DNA from: Gluconobacter oxydans
Lineage (GTDB): Bacteria; Pseudomonadota; Alphaproteobacteria; Acetobacterales; Acetobacteraceae
DNA length: 64,000 nt
NCBI RefSeq assembly: GCF_006539685.1
Contig: NZ_BJNM01000001.1
Coordinates: forward strand, 1-64,000
Direction: 5' to 3'
The translations under genes were made by a program, and so were the position numbers. The notes under the pieces were generated by a model. That model had not been told where the DNA came from, ran no database searches, and saw only the letters and a program-made list of their open reading frames with translations. Positions 55,062 to 63,999 of the stretch are shown in pieces; the first letter of the stretch is position 1, and each line of letters opens with the position of its first letter.

Positions 55062-55091
55062 AAAAAAACCGGCTCGCGAAGAGCCGGTTTT
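55062..55091 (-). terminator. Terminator after hpnH
   Basis: On the minus strand, CCGGCTC pairs with GAGCCGG around TTCGC and is followed by a run of seven T residues. It ends the hpnH transcript 30 bases past its stop. Confidence 0.9.
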
Positions 55092-55120
55092 CTGTTTCGT
55101 CCCCAAGAGGAAACGGGTTC

Positions 55121-56314
55121 TCAGTCTGCTGCGTCAGCCACATCCGAAACCGTGTTGGCCGGACGGCCATTCACGCGGACGCGGGGACCGCGGGCCGGCT
55201 TGGCGCCCGTGGAGATCCGCTCCATCTGCTGCTGGACCTGCTCCTCATAGCCGTATTCGGCCGGGCGCTGGTTGGCGAGCGAGATTTCCGGGACCATCGG
55301 CTTTTCGGTTTCCGGTCCGAACAGGGCCACCTTGGCGATATGCCAGGGACGCGCGACGGCATCCATGACAGCTGTGGACTCGTAGCCGGAATGCACCATG
55401 CAGTCGGCGCATTTTTCGTAAGCGCCGGTGCCGTACTGCTCCCAGGCCGTATCGTCCATCAGTTCCTTGAAGGTCTTGGCATAGCCTTCACCGAGCAGAT
55501 AGCACGGACGCTGCCAGCCGAAGACCGTGCGAAGCGGCTTGCCCCACGGCGTGCAGTGATAGTTCTCGTTGCCTGCCAGGAAGTTCAGGAACAGCGGAGA
55601 CTGCGTGAAGCGCCACTTCTTGCCCTTGCCGAGACGGAAGATGTCGCGGAACAGCTGCTTCGTCTTCTGGCGGTTCAGGAAGTGTGCCTGATCCGGTGCG
55701 CGCTCATAGGCATAGCCCGGAGCGGTCATGATGCCGTCCACGCCCATCGCCATGACTTCATCGAAGAAGGCCGCAACGCGTTCCGGAACTGCGCCGTCGA
55801 ACAGGGTGCAGTTGATGGAGACGCGGAAACCACGGGACTTCGCAAGACGGATCGCTGCGGTCGCACGCTCGAAAACGCCTTCCTGACAGACGGAGGCGTC
55901 ATGCATGAGCTGGTCGCCATCCAGATGCACGTCCCAGGAGAAGAACGGGGAGGGCTCGTAATCGTCGAGCTTCTTCTCAAGCAGCAGGCCGTTCGTGCAC
56001 AGGTAGACGTATTTTTTCCGCCCGATCAAACCTTTGACGATCTGGGGCATTTCCTTGTGCAGGAGAGGCTCACCACCGGCGATGGCGATGACGGGGGCAC
56101 CGGCTTCCGTGTCGGCATCCAGGCATTCCTGAAGGCTGAGACGCTGGTTCAGGATCTGCGCAGGGTAGTCGATCTTGCCACAACCGGCACACGCCAGGTT
56201 GCAGCGGAACAGCGGTTCGAGCATCAGGACCAGCGGATAGCGCTTGCGGCCCGTGAGGTGCTGCTTGACAACGTACCGTCCGACTCGGACAGCCTGCATC
56301 AAAGGAACGGCCAT
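55121..56314 (-). CDS. hpnH: Adenosyl-hopene transferase HpnH (radical SAM)
   Basis: A 397-aa radical SAM enzyme. The cluster motif is C38-N-L-A-C42-A-G-C45, and GGEP follows (AIAGGEPLLHKEM). A SPASM-like C-terminal cysteine set includes CYLLG and YEKCADCMVH. HpnH adds the 5'-deoxyadenosyl group of SAM to diploptene, the first step in extending C30 hopanoids to C35 bacteriohopanepolyols. The start at 56314 has AGAGGA upstream. It is divergent from hpnM, with which it shares a 323-base intergenic region. Confidence 0.95.
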   Translation of the reverse strand: MAVPLMQAVRVGRYVVKQHLTGRKRYPLVLMLEPLFRCNLACAGCGKIDYPAQILNQRLSLQECLDADTEAGAPVIAIAGGEPLLHKEMPQIVKGLIGRKKYVYLCTNGLLLEKKLDDYEPSPFFSWDVHLDGDQLMHDASVCQEGVFERATAAIRLAKSRGFRVSINCTLFDGAVPERVAAFFDEVMAMGVDGIMTAPGYAYERAPDQAHFLNRQKTKQLFRDIFRLGKGKKWRFTQSPLFLNFLAGNENYHCTPWGKPLRTVFGWQRPCYLLGEGYAKTFKELMDDTAWEQYGTGAYEKCADCMVHSGYESTAVMDAVARPWHIAKVALFGPETEKPMVPEISLANQRPAEYGYEEQVQQQMERISTGAKPARGPRVRVNGRPANTVSDVADAAD

Positions 56315-56637
56315 TATAATCCTCTGGTTCTAGCCTCCGGAAGGTGCGTCCATAGGGCGCCCGGGGCCTTGCACATCGTGGATGGCCCGTGGCTGTCTTC
56401 CCTGTCCCGGCTCCGGAAAGTCGGGAAACATGAAGGACCATCGAGCATTAGATTGACTGCCTATAGACCCATTGTCGTGTTCGCCTCAATGTCAGGCTGC
56501 ATAATTCGCATCAGGGCTGTGGCTAATCGAGCACAGATCGATCTATGGATGCCAGAACTTGTTACAGGGAACTTGATACAGTGTGTCATGAACCTGATCT
56601 CTACGCACGGAACTGTCTACAGGACGAAAGCACGATC
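56315..56637. other. Divergent intergenic region hpnH / hpnM
   Basis: A 323-base gap between divergent hopanoid genes. A possible hpnH promoter is seen on the minus strand: TTGAGG (56484-56489) and TATAGG (56460-56465), 18 bases apart. TTGATA near 56574 could be a -35 element for hpnM, without a good -10. No gene is seen; the short frame upstream of hpnM is judged non-coding. Confidence 0.4.
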
Positions 56638-57306
56638 ATGATTTGCCGTTTTTCCCCGAAAGTGACCCTGTCCCTTCTGTCCGCCTGCCTCCTGACGGGG
56701 CCTGTCGCCATGACGGCGCTTTCCCCGGCCGCCTTGGCCCAGACGGCCGGCGCGGCCTCCCCGGCTGATGCGGCATCTGCGGTAACGCCGATTTCGGCCC
56801 TGTATGACGCCCTGAAAGCGGCCCAGAAGACGGGAAAGACCGCCCAGCAGCGCGCGACGATGATCGCGCCGGCCGTGGATCGTGCTTTTGACCTCGAAGC
56901 GATTCTCCGTCGCTCGGTCGGCGTGCGCTACAACAGCCTGAGCCCTTCAGACCGGACCCGTCTGCTGGGATCTTTCCGCCAGTTCACGATTGCCCGCTAC
57001 GCCTCTTCGTTCAAACCCGAAGCCCAGGCTGCCTTCACGGTCAACCCGCAGACGCGCCCCAACCCTACCGGCGGCCTGATTGTCGACACGACGATCGGCG
57101 GCACGGATGGTGGTGATGTCACGCCGATCGACTACATCATGACGAATGGTACCTCCGGCTGGCGGATCACTGACGTCCTGCTCAACGCCCATATCAGCCA
57201 GGTCGCCGCCCAGCGCGCCGATTTCGGCGAGGCTCTGAGCCAGGGTGGTGCCAGCGGTCTGGCGGATCATCTGGACAGCAAGACTGCCCATTTCCTGCAT
57301 GACTGA
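56638..57306 (+). CDS. hpnM: Hopanoid-associated MlaC/Ttg2-like protein HpnM
   Basis: A 222-aa exported protein. The signal peptide ends at SPAALAQ. The mature part matches the MlaC/Ttg2 family (PF05494): FDLEAILRRSVGVRYNSLSP, FRQFTIARYASSF, and the IDYIMTNGTSGWRITDVLLN block. HpnM is thought to be a periplasmic lipid carrier that works with the RND protein HpnN to move hopanoids to the outer membrane. No hpnN is found in this window. The ATG at 56638 has AGGACG upstream. It precedes hpnI by 58 bases. Confidence 0.9.
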   Translation: MICRFSPKVTLSLLSACLLTGPVAMTALSPAALAQTAGAASPADAASAVTPISALYDALKAAQKTGKTAQQRATMIAPAVDRAFDLEAILRRSVGVRYNSLSPSDRTRLLGSFRQFTIARYASSFKPEAQAAFTVNPQTRPNPTGGLIVDTTIGGTDGGDVTPIDYIMTNGTSGWRITDVLLNAHISQVAAQRADFGEALSQGGASGLADHLDSKTAHFLHD

Positions 57307-57364
57307 GTCCGCCCCCGCGACGGCACCCTTTCCCAAAAACGTTCGGGAAGGCTAGAAGACCGTC

Positions 57365-58576
57365 GTGCCCTTACCTCTTACGATCGCGGCCGGTTTCTGC
57401 GCCCTTGTTTCCGCCGCCGGCAATCTGCAGGCGCTGGCGGGCGCAACCCTGCTCGCACGGTTCCGCCGGACGGAGCGCAGAGCGGATGACGCCCTGCGCC
57501 TGTCAGACCGGACCTGGCCGTCAGTTACGGTTCTCAAACCGCTGCATGGCAATGAGCCGCTGCTGGAGGATGCGCTGGAAAGCGTGTTCACGCAGGACTA
57601 TCCGGATTTCCAGATCGTCTTCGGCGTTCAGGACAGGGAAGATACTGCCCTGGCCGTCATTGAGCGCCTTCGGGCGCGTCATCCGCGGATTCCGGTCAGC
57701 GTGGTGATCAACCCGCAGGAACACGGTCCGAACCGCAAGGTCGGCAATCTGATGAACATGTACGGCGAAGCCCGTCATGACATTATCGTGATTTCCGACT
57801 CCGATATTCACGCCAGTCCCAACTATCTGCGTCACGTCGTGACGAGTCTGAAAGAGCAGGGGACGGGCCTGGTTACGACATTGTATGCCGGTCGTCCGGC
57901 TGCAGGCACGATCGTGCAGCAGCTCGGCGCCTGCCAGATCAATCATAACTTCCTGCCCGGCGTCATGATGTCCCGTTTTCTGGGACGTCAGGACTGTCTC
58001 GGGGCCACGATGGCCCTGCGGCGTCAGACCCTTGAGGAGATCGGCGGCCTTGAGGCGCTGGTCGATCATGTGGCCGATGATGCCGAACTGGGCCAGCTTA
58101 TCCGGGCGCGGGGTGAGAACATCACCATTGCACCCACCCTGACCCATACCACCGTGGGCGAGCACTCCATCAGCGACCTGCTGGCCCATGAACTGCGCTG
58201 GGGACGGACCGTCAAGAACGTCGCGCCTGTCGGCTACGGACTGTCCGCCATCCAGCTTCCCCTGTTCTGGGCCGTGACGGCTGTCCTGTTCCGTCCGAAC
58301 GCCTGGTGGACATGGTTCATGCTGCTTCTGACATGGCTGGTGCGCGCCATCGGAAGCCGCATCATGGACCGTGCCACGGAGTGCCCGCTCCCGGCCGCAA
58401 TCCCGCTTCTGGTTGTCCGTGACTGGCTGTCTGCTGCCATTATGGTGGGCAGTGCGCGCGGATCACGCGTTGCATGGCGGGGCAGAACGGTCCATATCGC
58501 CCGAAGAAAACGTAATTCCGCGTCCTGCGCCCCCTCGCTCCAGGCCGGCGCCACCCACAGGAGTGTCCGATCATGA
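57365..58576 (+). CDS. hpnI: Hopanoid glycosyltransferase HpnI
   Basis: A 403-aa membrane GT2-family transferase, related to ceramide glucosyltransferase. An N-terminal helix is followed by VTVLKPLHGNEPLLEDALES, the donor aspartates in VISDSDIHASPNYL, and VDHVADDAELGQLI. ELRWGRT corresponds to the QXXRW site. Two C-terminal helices follow. HpnI adds N-acetylglucosamine to bacteriohopanetetrol. The start is GTG at 57365. The end overlaps hpnJ by ATGA. The last 30 residues are basic and unlike the family core. Confidence 0.92.
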   Translation: MPLPLTIAAGFCALVSAAGNLQALAGATLLARFRRTERRADDALRLSDRTWPSVTVLKPLHGNEPLLEDALESVFTQDYPDFQIVFGVQDREDTALAVIERLRARHPRIPVSVVINPQEHGPNRKVGNLMNMYGEARHDIIVISDSDIHASPNYLRHVVTSLKEQGTGLVTTLYAGRPAAGTIVQQLGACQINHNFLPGVMMSRFLGRQDCLGATMALRRQTLEEIGGLEALVDHVADDAELGQLIRARGENITIAPTLTHTTVGEHSISDLLAHELRWGRTVKNVAPVGYGLSAIQLPLFWAVTAVLFRPNAWWTWFMLLLTWLVRAIGSRIMDRATECPLPAAIPLLVVRDWLSAAIMVGSARGSRVAWRGRTVHIARRKRNSASCAPSLQAGATHRSVRS

Positions 58577-59997
58577 TGAGAACCCTTTTTCTCCAGCCTC
58601 CTTCCTTCGACGGCTTCGATGGTGGCGCTGGCTCCCGCTACCAGGCGAAGCGTGAGATCAAGTCCTTCTGGTATCCGACATGGCTGGCGCAGCCTGCCGC
58701 GCTCGTGCCCGGATCGCGCCTGATCGATGCTCCGCCGGCCAAGATGGGCATGGATCCCATTCTCGAAGACGTGAAGAACCGTGACCTCGTCGTCATGCAC
58801 ACCTCCACGCCGTCCTTCGCATCCGACGTCCGCGTCGCCCAGATGCTCAAGGATGCGAACCCCAAGCTGATGATCGGCATGGTGGGCGCGAAGGTTGCCG
58901 TCCAGCCGATGGAGAGCATGGAGAAGGGCGGCCCGATCGACTTCGTGGCCCGCAACGAGTTCGACTTCACCATCAAGGAAATTGCCGAAGGCAAGCCGCT
59001 CGCAGAAGTGGACGGCATCACCTGGCGCAACGAAAAGGGTGAGATCATCGCGAACAAGGATCGCGCGATGATCGAGGACATGGACAGCCTGCCGTTCGTG
59101 ACCGAGGTCTACAAGCGCGACCTGAACATCAACGACTACTTCATCGGCTACCTGAAGCACCCGTATATCTCGATCTATACGGGTCGTGGCTGCAAGTCGC
59201 GCTGCACGTTCTGCCTGTGGCCGCAGACGGTTGGTGGCCATCGCTACCGCACCCGCAGCCCCGAGCACGTGGCTGCCGAAGTACGTCTGGCCAAGCAGTA
59301 CTTCCCTGAAGTGCAGGAATTCATGTTCGATGATGACACCTTCACGGACGATCTGCCGCGCGCGGAAGCCATTGCCCGCGAAATGGGCAAGCTCGGTGTC
59401 ACCTGGTCCTGCAACGCCAAGGCGAATGTGCCCTACGAGACCCTGAAGGTCCTCAAGGAAAACGGTCTGCGCCTGCTGCTGGTCGGCTATGAGAGCGGCA
59501 ACCAGCAGATCCTGCACAACATCAAGAAGGGCATGCGCGTCGAGACCGCCAAGGAATTCACGCGCAACTGCCACAAGCTGGGCATCAAGATCCACGGAAC
59601 CTTCATCGTCGGCCTGCCGGGCGAGACGAAGGAGACCATCCAGGAGACGATCGAGTTCGCCAAGGAAATCAACCCGCACACCCTGCAGGTTTCCCTGGCC
59701 GCGCCGTATCCGGGCACGTTCCTGCACAAGCAGGCGACGGAAAACGGCTGGCTGAACGAGGCGGAAGCCGAGCTGATCGATGAGAGCGGCGTGCAGATCG
59801 CACCGCTGCACTACCCGCATCTGTCGCACACGGAAATCTTCGAGAGCGTCGAGGAATTTTATCGCAAGTTCTACTTCCGCGGTTCCAAGATCGCCTCGAT
59901 CGTCAACGAGATGGTCCGCAGCCCGCAGATGATGAAGCGTCGTCTGCGTGAGGGGGTGGAGTTCTTCCAGTTCCTCAAGGACCGTCACGCCGCCTGA
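58573..59997 (+). CDS. hpnJ: Hopanoid radical SAM protein HpnJ
   Basis: A 474-aa protein with an N-terminal cobalamin-binding-like domain (LQPPSFDGFDGGAGSRYQ and LVVMHTSTPSF) and a radical SAM domain. The cluster cysteines are C207, C211 and C214 in GRGCKSRCTFCLWP. VGYESGNQQIL and GTFIVGLPGET follow. HpnJ converts the sugar of BHT glucosamine into the cyclitol ether head group. It is translationally coupled to hpnI. A terminator-like hairpin follows its stop. Confidence 0.94.
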   Translation: MMRTLFLQPPSFDGFDGGAGSRYQAKREIKSFWYPTWLAQPAALVPGSRLIDAPPAKMGMDPILEDVKNRDLVVMHTSTPSFASDVRVAQMLKDANPKLMIGMVGAKVAVQPMESMEKGGPIDFVARNEFDFTIKEIAEGKPLAEVDGITWRNEKGEIIANKDRAMIEDMDSLPFVTEVYKRDLNINDYFIGYLKHPYISIYTGRGCKSRCTFCLWPQTVGGHRYRTRSPEHVAAEVRLAKQYFPEVQEFMFDDDTFTDDLPRAEAIAREMGKLGVTWSCNAKANVPYETLKVLKENGLRLLLVGYESGNQQILHNIKKGMRVETAKEFTRNCHKLGIKIHGTFIVGLPGETKETIQETIEFAKEINPHTLQVSLAAPYPGTFLHKQATENGWLNEAEAELIDESGVQIAPLHYPHLSHTEIFESVEEFYRKFYFRGSKIASIVNEMVRSPQMMKRRLREGVEFFQFLKDRHAA

Positions 59998-60025
59998 ACG
60001 GTGCGCGCCTGACCGGACGTTACTC

Positions 60026-60057
60026 AGGGGTCATGGCAGATGTCATGGCCCCTTTTT
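60026..60057 (+). terminator. Terminator-like hairpin between hpnJ and hpnK
   Basis: AGGGGTCATG (60026-60035) pairs with CATGGCCCCT (60044-60053) around an eight-base loop, with one G-T wobble. The last stem T and the following bases make a run of five T (60053-60057). It ends 13 bases before the hpnK start codon, within the same transcription direction. Confidence 0.75.
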
Positions 60058-60070
60058 CGTGAGACCAGCC

Positions 60071-60907
60071 ATGACATCCAGCGCCCTTCGCCGCGCCATC
60101 GTATCTGCCGACGATTTCGGCATGAGCCTTGAAGTCAACGAGGCCATCGAACAGGCCCATCGCAACGGCATCCTGTCCACGACCAGCCTGATGGTTGCCG
60201 GTGATGCCGCCGAAGACGCCATCCGGCGGGCGAAGACCATGCCGGACCTGAAGGTCGGGCTGCATGTCGTGGCGATCGAAGGCAAGTCCGTGCTCGATCT
60301 TCCCGCCATCACGGATGAGCAGGGCTGGTTCGGGCGTAACCAGCTGCGTCTGGGTGTCGAGTATTTCTTCTGTCCGGCCGCGCGTCATGCCCTGCGCCGT
60401 GAGATCGCCGCCCAGTTCCGGGCCTTTGCCGCGACCGGGCTGACGCTCGATCATGCCAACGCCCACAAGCACATGCATCTGCATCCGACCGTGGGGCATT
60501 TCCTGATCGAGTCCGGGCTGGAGCATGGATTGCAGGCTGTCCGCTCGCCTTTCGAGCCGCCGGAACCGGTCGAGGCCAACGATACGCTGGGAGACCGCGC
60601 CCTGCGTCACTGGATCGGCGTCCTGCGACACCAGATCCGCAAGGCCGGCCTGAAAACCAATGACTGGTGTTTCGGCCTGCGCTGGTCCGGTCATATGACG
60701 CCGGACCATATCCGCGGCCTTATTCCGCGCCTGCCAGAGGGCACGAGCGAAATCTATTTCCACCCCGCCACGGCCCAGAATTCCATGATGAAGCGCTTCA
60801 TGCCGGGCTATGAGCAGGAAAGCGAGCTGGCCGCCCTTCTGGACCCGGCTGTCCGGGCGTCATTCGACCGGTATGGTGTCACCCGCATCGGCTGGGCCGA
60901 TCTGTAA
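60071..60907 (+). CDS. hpnK: Hopanoid deacetylase HpnK (YdjC/ChbG family)
   Basis: A 278-aa deacetylase. SADDFGMSLEVNEAIEQAHRNG has the metal-binding aspartates D14 and D15. HANAHKHMHLHPTV supplies the metal histidines, and EIYFHPA lies near the C-terminus. HpnK removes the acetyl group from BHT N-acetylglucosamine made by HpnI, giving the BHT glucosamine that HpnJ needs. ATG at 60071 is chosen; GTG at 60059 is in frame. It converges on the adenosine kinase gene. Confidence 0.92.
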   Translation: MTSSALRRAIVSADDFGMSLEVNEAIEQAHRNGILSTTSLMVAGDAAEDAIRRAKTMPDLKVGLHVVAIEGKSVLDLPAITDEQGWFGRNQLRLGVEYFFCPAARHALRREIAAQFRAFAATGLTLDHANAHKHMHLHPTVGHFLIESGLEHGLQAVRSPFEPPEPVEANDTLGDRALRHWIGVLRHQIRKAGLKTNDWCFGLRWSGHMTPDHIRGLIPRLPEGTSEIYFHPATAQNSMMKRFMPGYEQESELAALLDPAVRASFDRYGVTRIGWADL

Positions 60908-60939
60908 GACCGGCCCTGACCGATGGGGCAGGGCGAGGC

Positions 60940-61920
60940 TCAGGCCGTCAGCGTAAACGCCTCGGTCGGGCGTGCGCCGTAACGGGTGATGATCTCACCG
61001 GCGGCCTGGTTGCCCAGCTTCGCGCAGGTCACGAGGTCATGCTTCTTGCTCAGACCCGCGAGGAAGCCCGCAGCGAATGCGTCACCCGCACCCGTGGTGT
61101 CCACGACCTTCACTTCGGTCGTCGGCACGTCATGGCGCTCTCCGTCGCCGATCACGACCGCGCCCTTCTCGCCACGCGTGATGACGGCCAGCTTCGTCTC
61201 GGCGGAGACCTGCGTGACGGCTTCTTCGAAATCCGTGACTTCGTACAGCGCCAGAAGCTCGGCCTCGTTGGCGAACAGGATGTCCACGTGACCGGCCACG
61301 AGTTCGTGGAAAGCGGCGCGGTGACGTTCCACGCAGAACGTGTCGGACAGCGTCAGGGCGACCTGACGGTTGGCCTTGCGGGCCAGACGGGCAGCGTGCT
61401 CGAATGCTTCCTGGGCCTGCGGCTTGTCGTACAGGTAGCCTTCCAGATAGGTGATCGCAGCATCGGCCACGACGGATTCATGCACGTCCTCGGGCGTGAA
61501 CTCCGTGCAGGCGCCGAGATAGGTGAACATCGTGCGCTGACCTTCCGGCGTCACCAGAACGATGCAGCGTGCGGTGGGGGTGCCATCGGCGGCTGGCAGC
61601 GGCTCGGACGGGAAGGTGATGCCCTGTTCGCGGATGTCACGCGTGAAGTGGTCGCCGGCTTCGTCAGCCGTCACCTTGCCGAGATACGCAACCTTTGCGC
61701 CCATGCGGGCTGCCACGACGGCCGTATTCGCGCCGGAACCGCCGCCGGTCACGTTTTCGATATCGACGCGGCTTTCGATGGCATGCGCCGTAGGAGCGTC
61801 AATCAGGGTCATGCTCCCGGCAGCGGCGCCAAGCCCGTCGATCAGATCCTGGCCCACAGGGGCGAGGACGTCGACGATGGCATTGCCGATACACAGAAGG
61901 TCATGCTGGGGTGCAGACAT
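60940..61920 (-). CDS. PfkB-family kinase, adenosine kinase-like
   Basis: A 326-aa ribokinase-fold enzyme. The first PfkB motif is GGGSGANTAVVAARMGAKVAYLG, and the second is DTTGAGDAFAAGFLAGL with the catalytic aspartate. The N-terminal LCIGNAIVDVLAPV and the EGYLYDKPQAQEA block match the bacterial adenosine kinase-like group. Its probable reaction is adenosine to AMP. The start at 61920 has GGAG nine bases upstream. It lies next to two SAM-using hopanoid enzymes, which may be chance. Confidence 0.85.
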   Translation of the reverse strand: MSAPQHDLLCIGNAIVDVLAPVGQDLIDGLGAAAGSMTLIDAPTAHAIESRVDIENVTGGGSGANTAVVAARMGAKVAYLGKVTADEAGDHFTRDIREQGITFPSEPLPAADGTPTARCIVLVTPEGQRTMFTYLGACTEFTPEDVHESVVADAAITYLEGYLYDKPQAQEAFEHAARLARKANRQVALTLSDTFCVERHRAAFHELVAGHVDILFANEAELLALYEVTDFEEAVTQVSAETKLAVITRGEKGAVVIGDGERHDVPTTEVKVVDTTGAGDAFAAGFLAGLSKKHDLVTCAKLGNQAAGEIITRYGARPTEAFTLTA

Positions 61921-62217
61921 TGGAACTCCGGTCAGGTCGCTGAAAACTTCGGAAAAAACATCTAACGGGCAGACTGCGCCATTAAATCAACACGATCATA
62001 GGTCCCCTCTGGGTTCACGCCAACTCCCGGTCCGCCCGGCGCCGTTTTCCTGCGTGGCCATTCGTCACATTTATGGAAATGCGCGTCTTGTCCCGCCGGG
62101 TGGTGAGCGTGTAGCGTTGTCGAAAGGCCCGCCCTGACTGTTCCGCCCTCGCGATGGAACATACGGGAGACGTCCTAGACAGAGAGTGTTCTTTTCCAGA
62201 TCCGCAGCGGGGTTTCC

Positions 62218-62910
62218 TTGTTCAGAAGACGCAAACCGGAAGATGACTCCAAACCTGCAGAGAACAGCAAGCTCGCAGGACAGCCCATTTTCCCCAACCG
62301 GCCGGACGCTCCCAGCCAGACGGCTCCCGCGTCAGGATCCGGATCGCCTACCAGTCCCCAGCAGCCCAACCAGCAGAAGGACCCCGCTCCCATGGGTCGT
62401 ACCCCTTTCCCGGCACCGCCGTCCCCCAACTCTCCGACGGGCGCGATGCCGGCAGGGGCTCCGCGCCCCGGTGCGGCTGCCGTTCCGGGCGCACCGCGCC
62501 AGACCGGTCCGGAGCGTCGCACGCTCGTCGTGGGCCGCGGCATCAGCGTCCAGGGTTCGGTGCAGGACGCCGAGCGTCTCGTGGTCGAGGGGACCGTCGA
62601 ATCCAGCATGATCCAGGCCAGCGAGCTTCAGGTCACGCATGGCGGCGTCTTCCGCGGTGGCGTTGAAGTCGAGGACGCGGAACTGGCCGGCACGATTGAC
62701 GGGACCCTGACCGTCAATGGCAGCCTGACGATCCGCTCCACCGGCCGTCTGATCGGCAAGGTGAAGTGCCGTCGCCTGCAGGTCGAGGACGGTGGCCAGA
62801 TCACCGGTCAGCTCGAAATGATCACGGATGGTGCGCCCGCACGCCCGGCTGCCAGCGAAGCCGCCAAGGCCGAGCCGGCTGCTGGTGAAGGCTCCAGCGA
62901 AGCACCCTGA
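62218..62910 (+). CDS. Bactofilin (polymer-forming cytoskeletal protein)
   Basis: A 230-aa bactofilin. The N-terminal 100 residues are a disordered Pro/Ala/Gln-rich region. The DUF583 beta-helix core covers about 105-200: VVGRGISVQGSVQDAERLVVEGTVES, QVTHGGVFRGGVEVEDAELAG, and SLTIRSTGRLIGKVKCRRLQVEDGGQITGQL. Bactofilins polymerise without nucleotides and organise cell-shape or envelope proteins. The start is TTG at 62218 with GCGGGG upstream, so the true N-terminus is not certain. A terminator follows. Confidence 0.87.
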   Translation: MFRRRKPEDDSKPAENSKLAGQPIFPNRPDAPSQTAPASGSGSPTSPQQPNQQKDPAPMGRTPFPAPPSPNSPTGAMPAGAPRPGAAAVPGAPRQTGPERRTLVVGRGISVQGSVQDAERLVVEGTVESSMIQASELQVTHGGVFRGGVEVEDAELAGTIDGTLTVNGSLTIRSTGRLIGKVKCRRLQVEDGGQITGQLEMITDGAPARPAASEAAKAEPAAGEGSSEAP

Positions 62911-62932
62911 TCCGTTTTCCCGGACCAGCAGG

Positions 62933-62965
62933 AAAGCCCGTTCCCGTGTCGGGGCGGGCTTTTTT
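62933..62965 (+). terminator. Terminator after bactofilin gene
   Basis: AAAGCCCG plus CCCG pairs with CGGG and CGGGCTTT around TGT, followed by T residues to 62965. Confidence 0.85.
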
Positions 62966-63029
62966 GTGTCCGGGCCCTTTCCGCCGGCGGCAGAACATCG
63001 CACAGGGCCGCCCAGACAGGAGAAATTCC

Positions 63030-63524
63030 ATGAAATTCCGTCTGCTCCCCGCAGTTGCCGCAGCCCTGCTGTGCGCCCCGTTCGCCGCTTCCGCACAGGG
63101 TCTTTTCGGTCAGGCCCTGACGGGCCAGACCACCCATGACATGCCGGCCACCTGCGATAATGCCCGTTTTCTTGCGGATCAGCAGGGTCTTGAGCAGTCC
63201 GGCCCCACTCGCATCGATCTTCCCGAGCATCTGTGCGGGCAGGTTCTCGCCATTTCCCCAAAAGCCAAACGGACCCGCAGCGGCTGGCATGGCTATTTCT
63301 ATGTGTCGGTCGGGCAGGGCGTTTCCATTCGGATCGTCTCCGATCTGGACCAGATGAACGCTCCCCAATGGCCCTGGGTCAACAAGGGCGATCAGGTCGA
63401 GGTGCAGGGCCGGTACTATTACGACAGCCTGCGTCGTCAGGGCGTGGACTGGACCCATCACGGTACGAGCCGCAAATGGCGCTGGCCCGGCTATGTGGTC
63501 GTGAACGGCACCCGGTACCAGTAA
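63030..63524 (+). CDS. Exported DUF3465-family protein
   Basis: A 164-aa protein. A Sec signal peptide of about 21 residues ends at FAASAQ. The mature part matches DUF3465: SGWHGYFYVSVGQG, IRIVSDLDQMNAPQWPWVNKGDQVEVQGRYYYD, and DWTHHGTSRKWRWPGYVVVNG, a small OB-like beta fold. Function unknown; periplasmic. A clear CAGGAG site precedes the ATG at 63030. It is followed by a bidirectional terminator. Confidence 0.85.
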   Translation: MKFRLLPAVAAALLCAPFAASAQGLFGQALTGQTTHDMPATCDNARFLADQQGLEQSGPTRIDLPEHLCGQVLAISPKAKRTRSGWHGYFYVSVGQGVSIRIVSDLDQMNAPQWPWVNKGDQVEVQGRYYYDSLRRQGVDWTHHGTSRKWRWPGYVVVNGTRYQ

Positions 63525-63529
63525 CGAAA

Positions 63530-63565
63530 AAGGCCCGGTGAGACGATGTCTCCCGGGCCTTCTCT
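63530..63565. terminator. Bidirectional terminator, DUF3465 / clpA
   Basis: AAGGCCCGG with GAGAC pairs with GTCTC and CCGGGCCTT around GAT (one unpaired T). T-rich flanks lie on both sides, so it can serve both convergent genes. Confidence 0.9.
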
Positions 63566-63579
63566 TTTAAAGCTGGGCT

Positions 63580-63999
63580 TCAGTTTGTCGCTTCGTCTTT
63601 CTTCGAAGCGCCATCTTCGCCCTTGGTGCTGTCCCGGCCTTCGATGATGTCGAAGTCGAGCGCACCGTTCTTCATGCCGATCTTCACGGCACCACCCTGA
63701 GCCAGCCGTCCGAAGAGCAGCTCTTCCGCCAGGGGCTTCTTGATGTGTTCCTGAATGACACGCCCCAGAGGACGCGCGCCATACAGGCGGTCATACCCGC
63801 GCTCGGCCAGCCATTCCTTTGCGCTTGAGGAGATCTCGATCGTGACGTGACGATCGGCCAGCTGGGCCTCAAGCTGCAGTACGAACTTCTCGACCACACG
63901 GCCCACCGTTTCCGGCGTGAGGTTGGCGAACGGAATGATCGCATCCAGACGGTTGCGGAATTCCGGCGTGAACAGGCGCTTGATTGCCTCTTCATCCTC
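63580..63999 (-). CDS. clpA: ATP-dependent Clp protease ATPase subunit ClpA (C-terminal part)
   Basis: The last 139 codons of ClpA; the rest lies beyond the right edge. FTPEFRNRLDAIIPFANLTPETVGRVVEKFVLQL and the D2 small-domain block SAKEWLAERGYDRLYGARPLGRVIQEHIKKPLAEELLFG are characteristic. ClpA unfolds substrates for ClpP. The tail after LFGRLAQGG is acidic and lysine-rich (KGEDGASKKDE). Confidence 0.92.
   Translation of the reverse strand, partial: EDEEAIKRLFTPEFRNRLDAIIPFANLTPETVGRVVEKFVLQLEAQLADRHVTIEISSSAKEWLAERGYDRLYGARPLGRVIQEHIKKPLAEELLFGRLAQGGAVKIGMKNGALDFDIIEGRDSTKGEDGASKKDEATN

Noticed and set aside
58234-59988. 584-codon open frame antisense to hpnJ
   Set aside because: Shadow of hpnI/hpnJ codon usage; no motif found.
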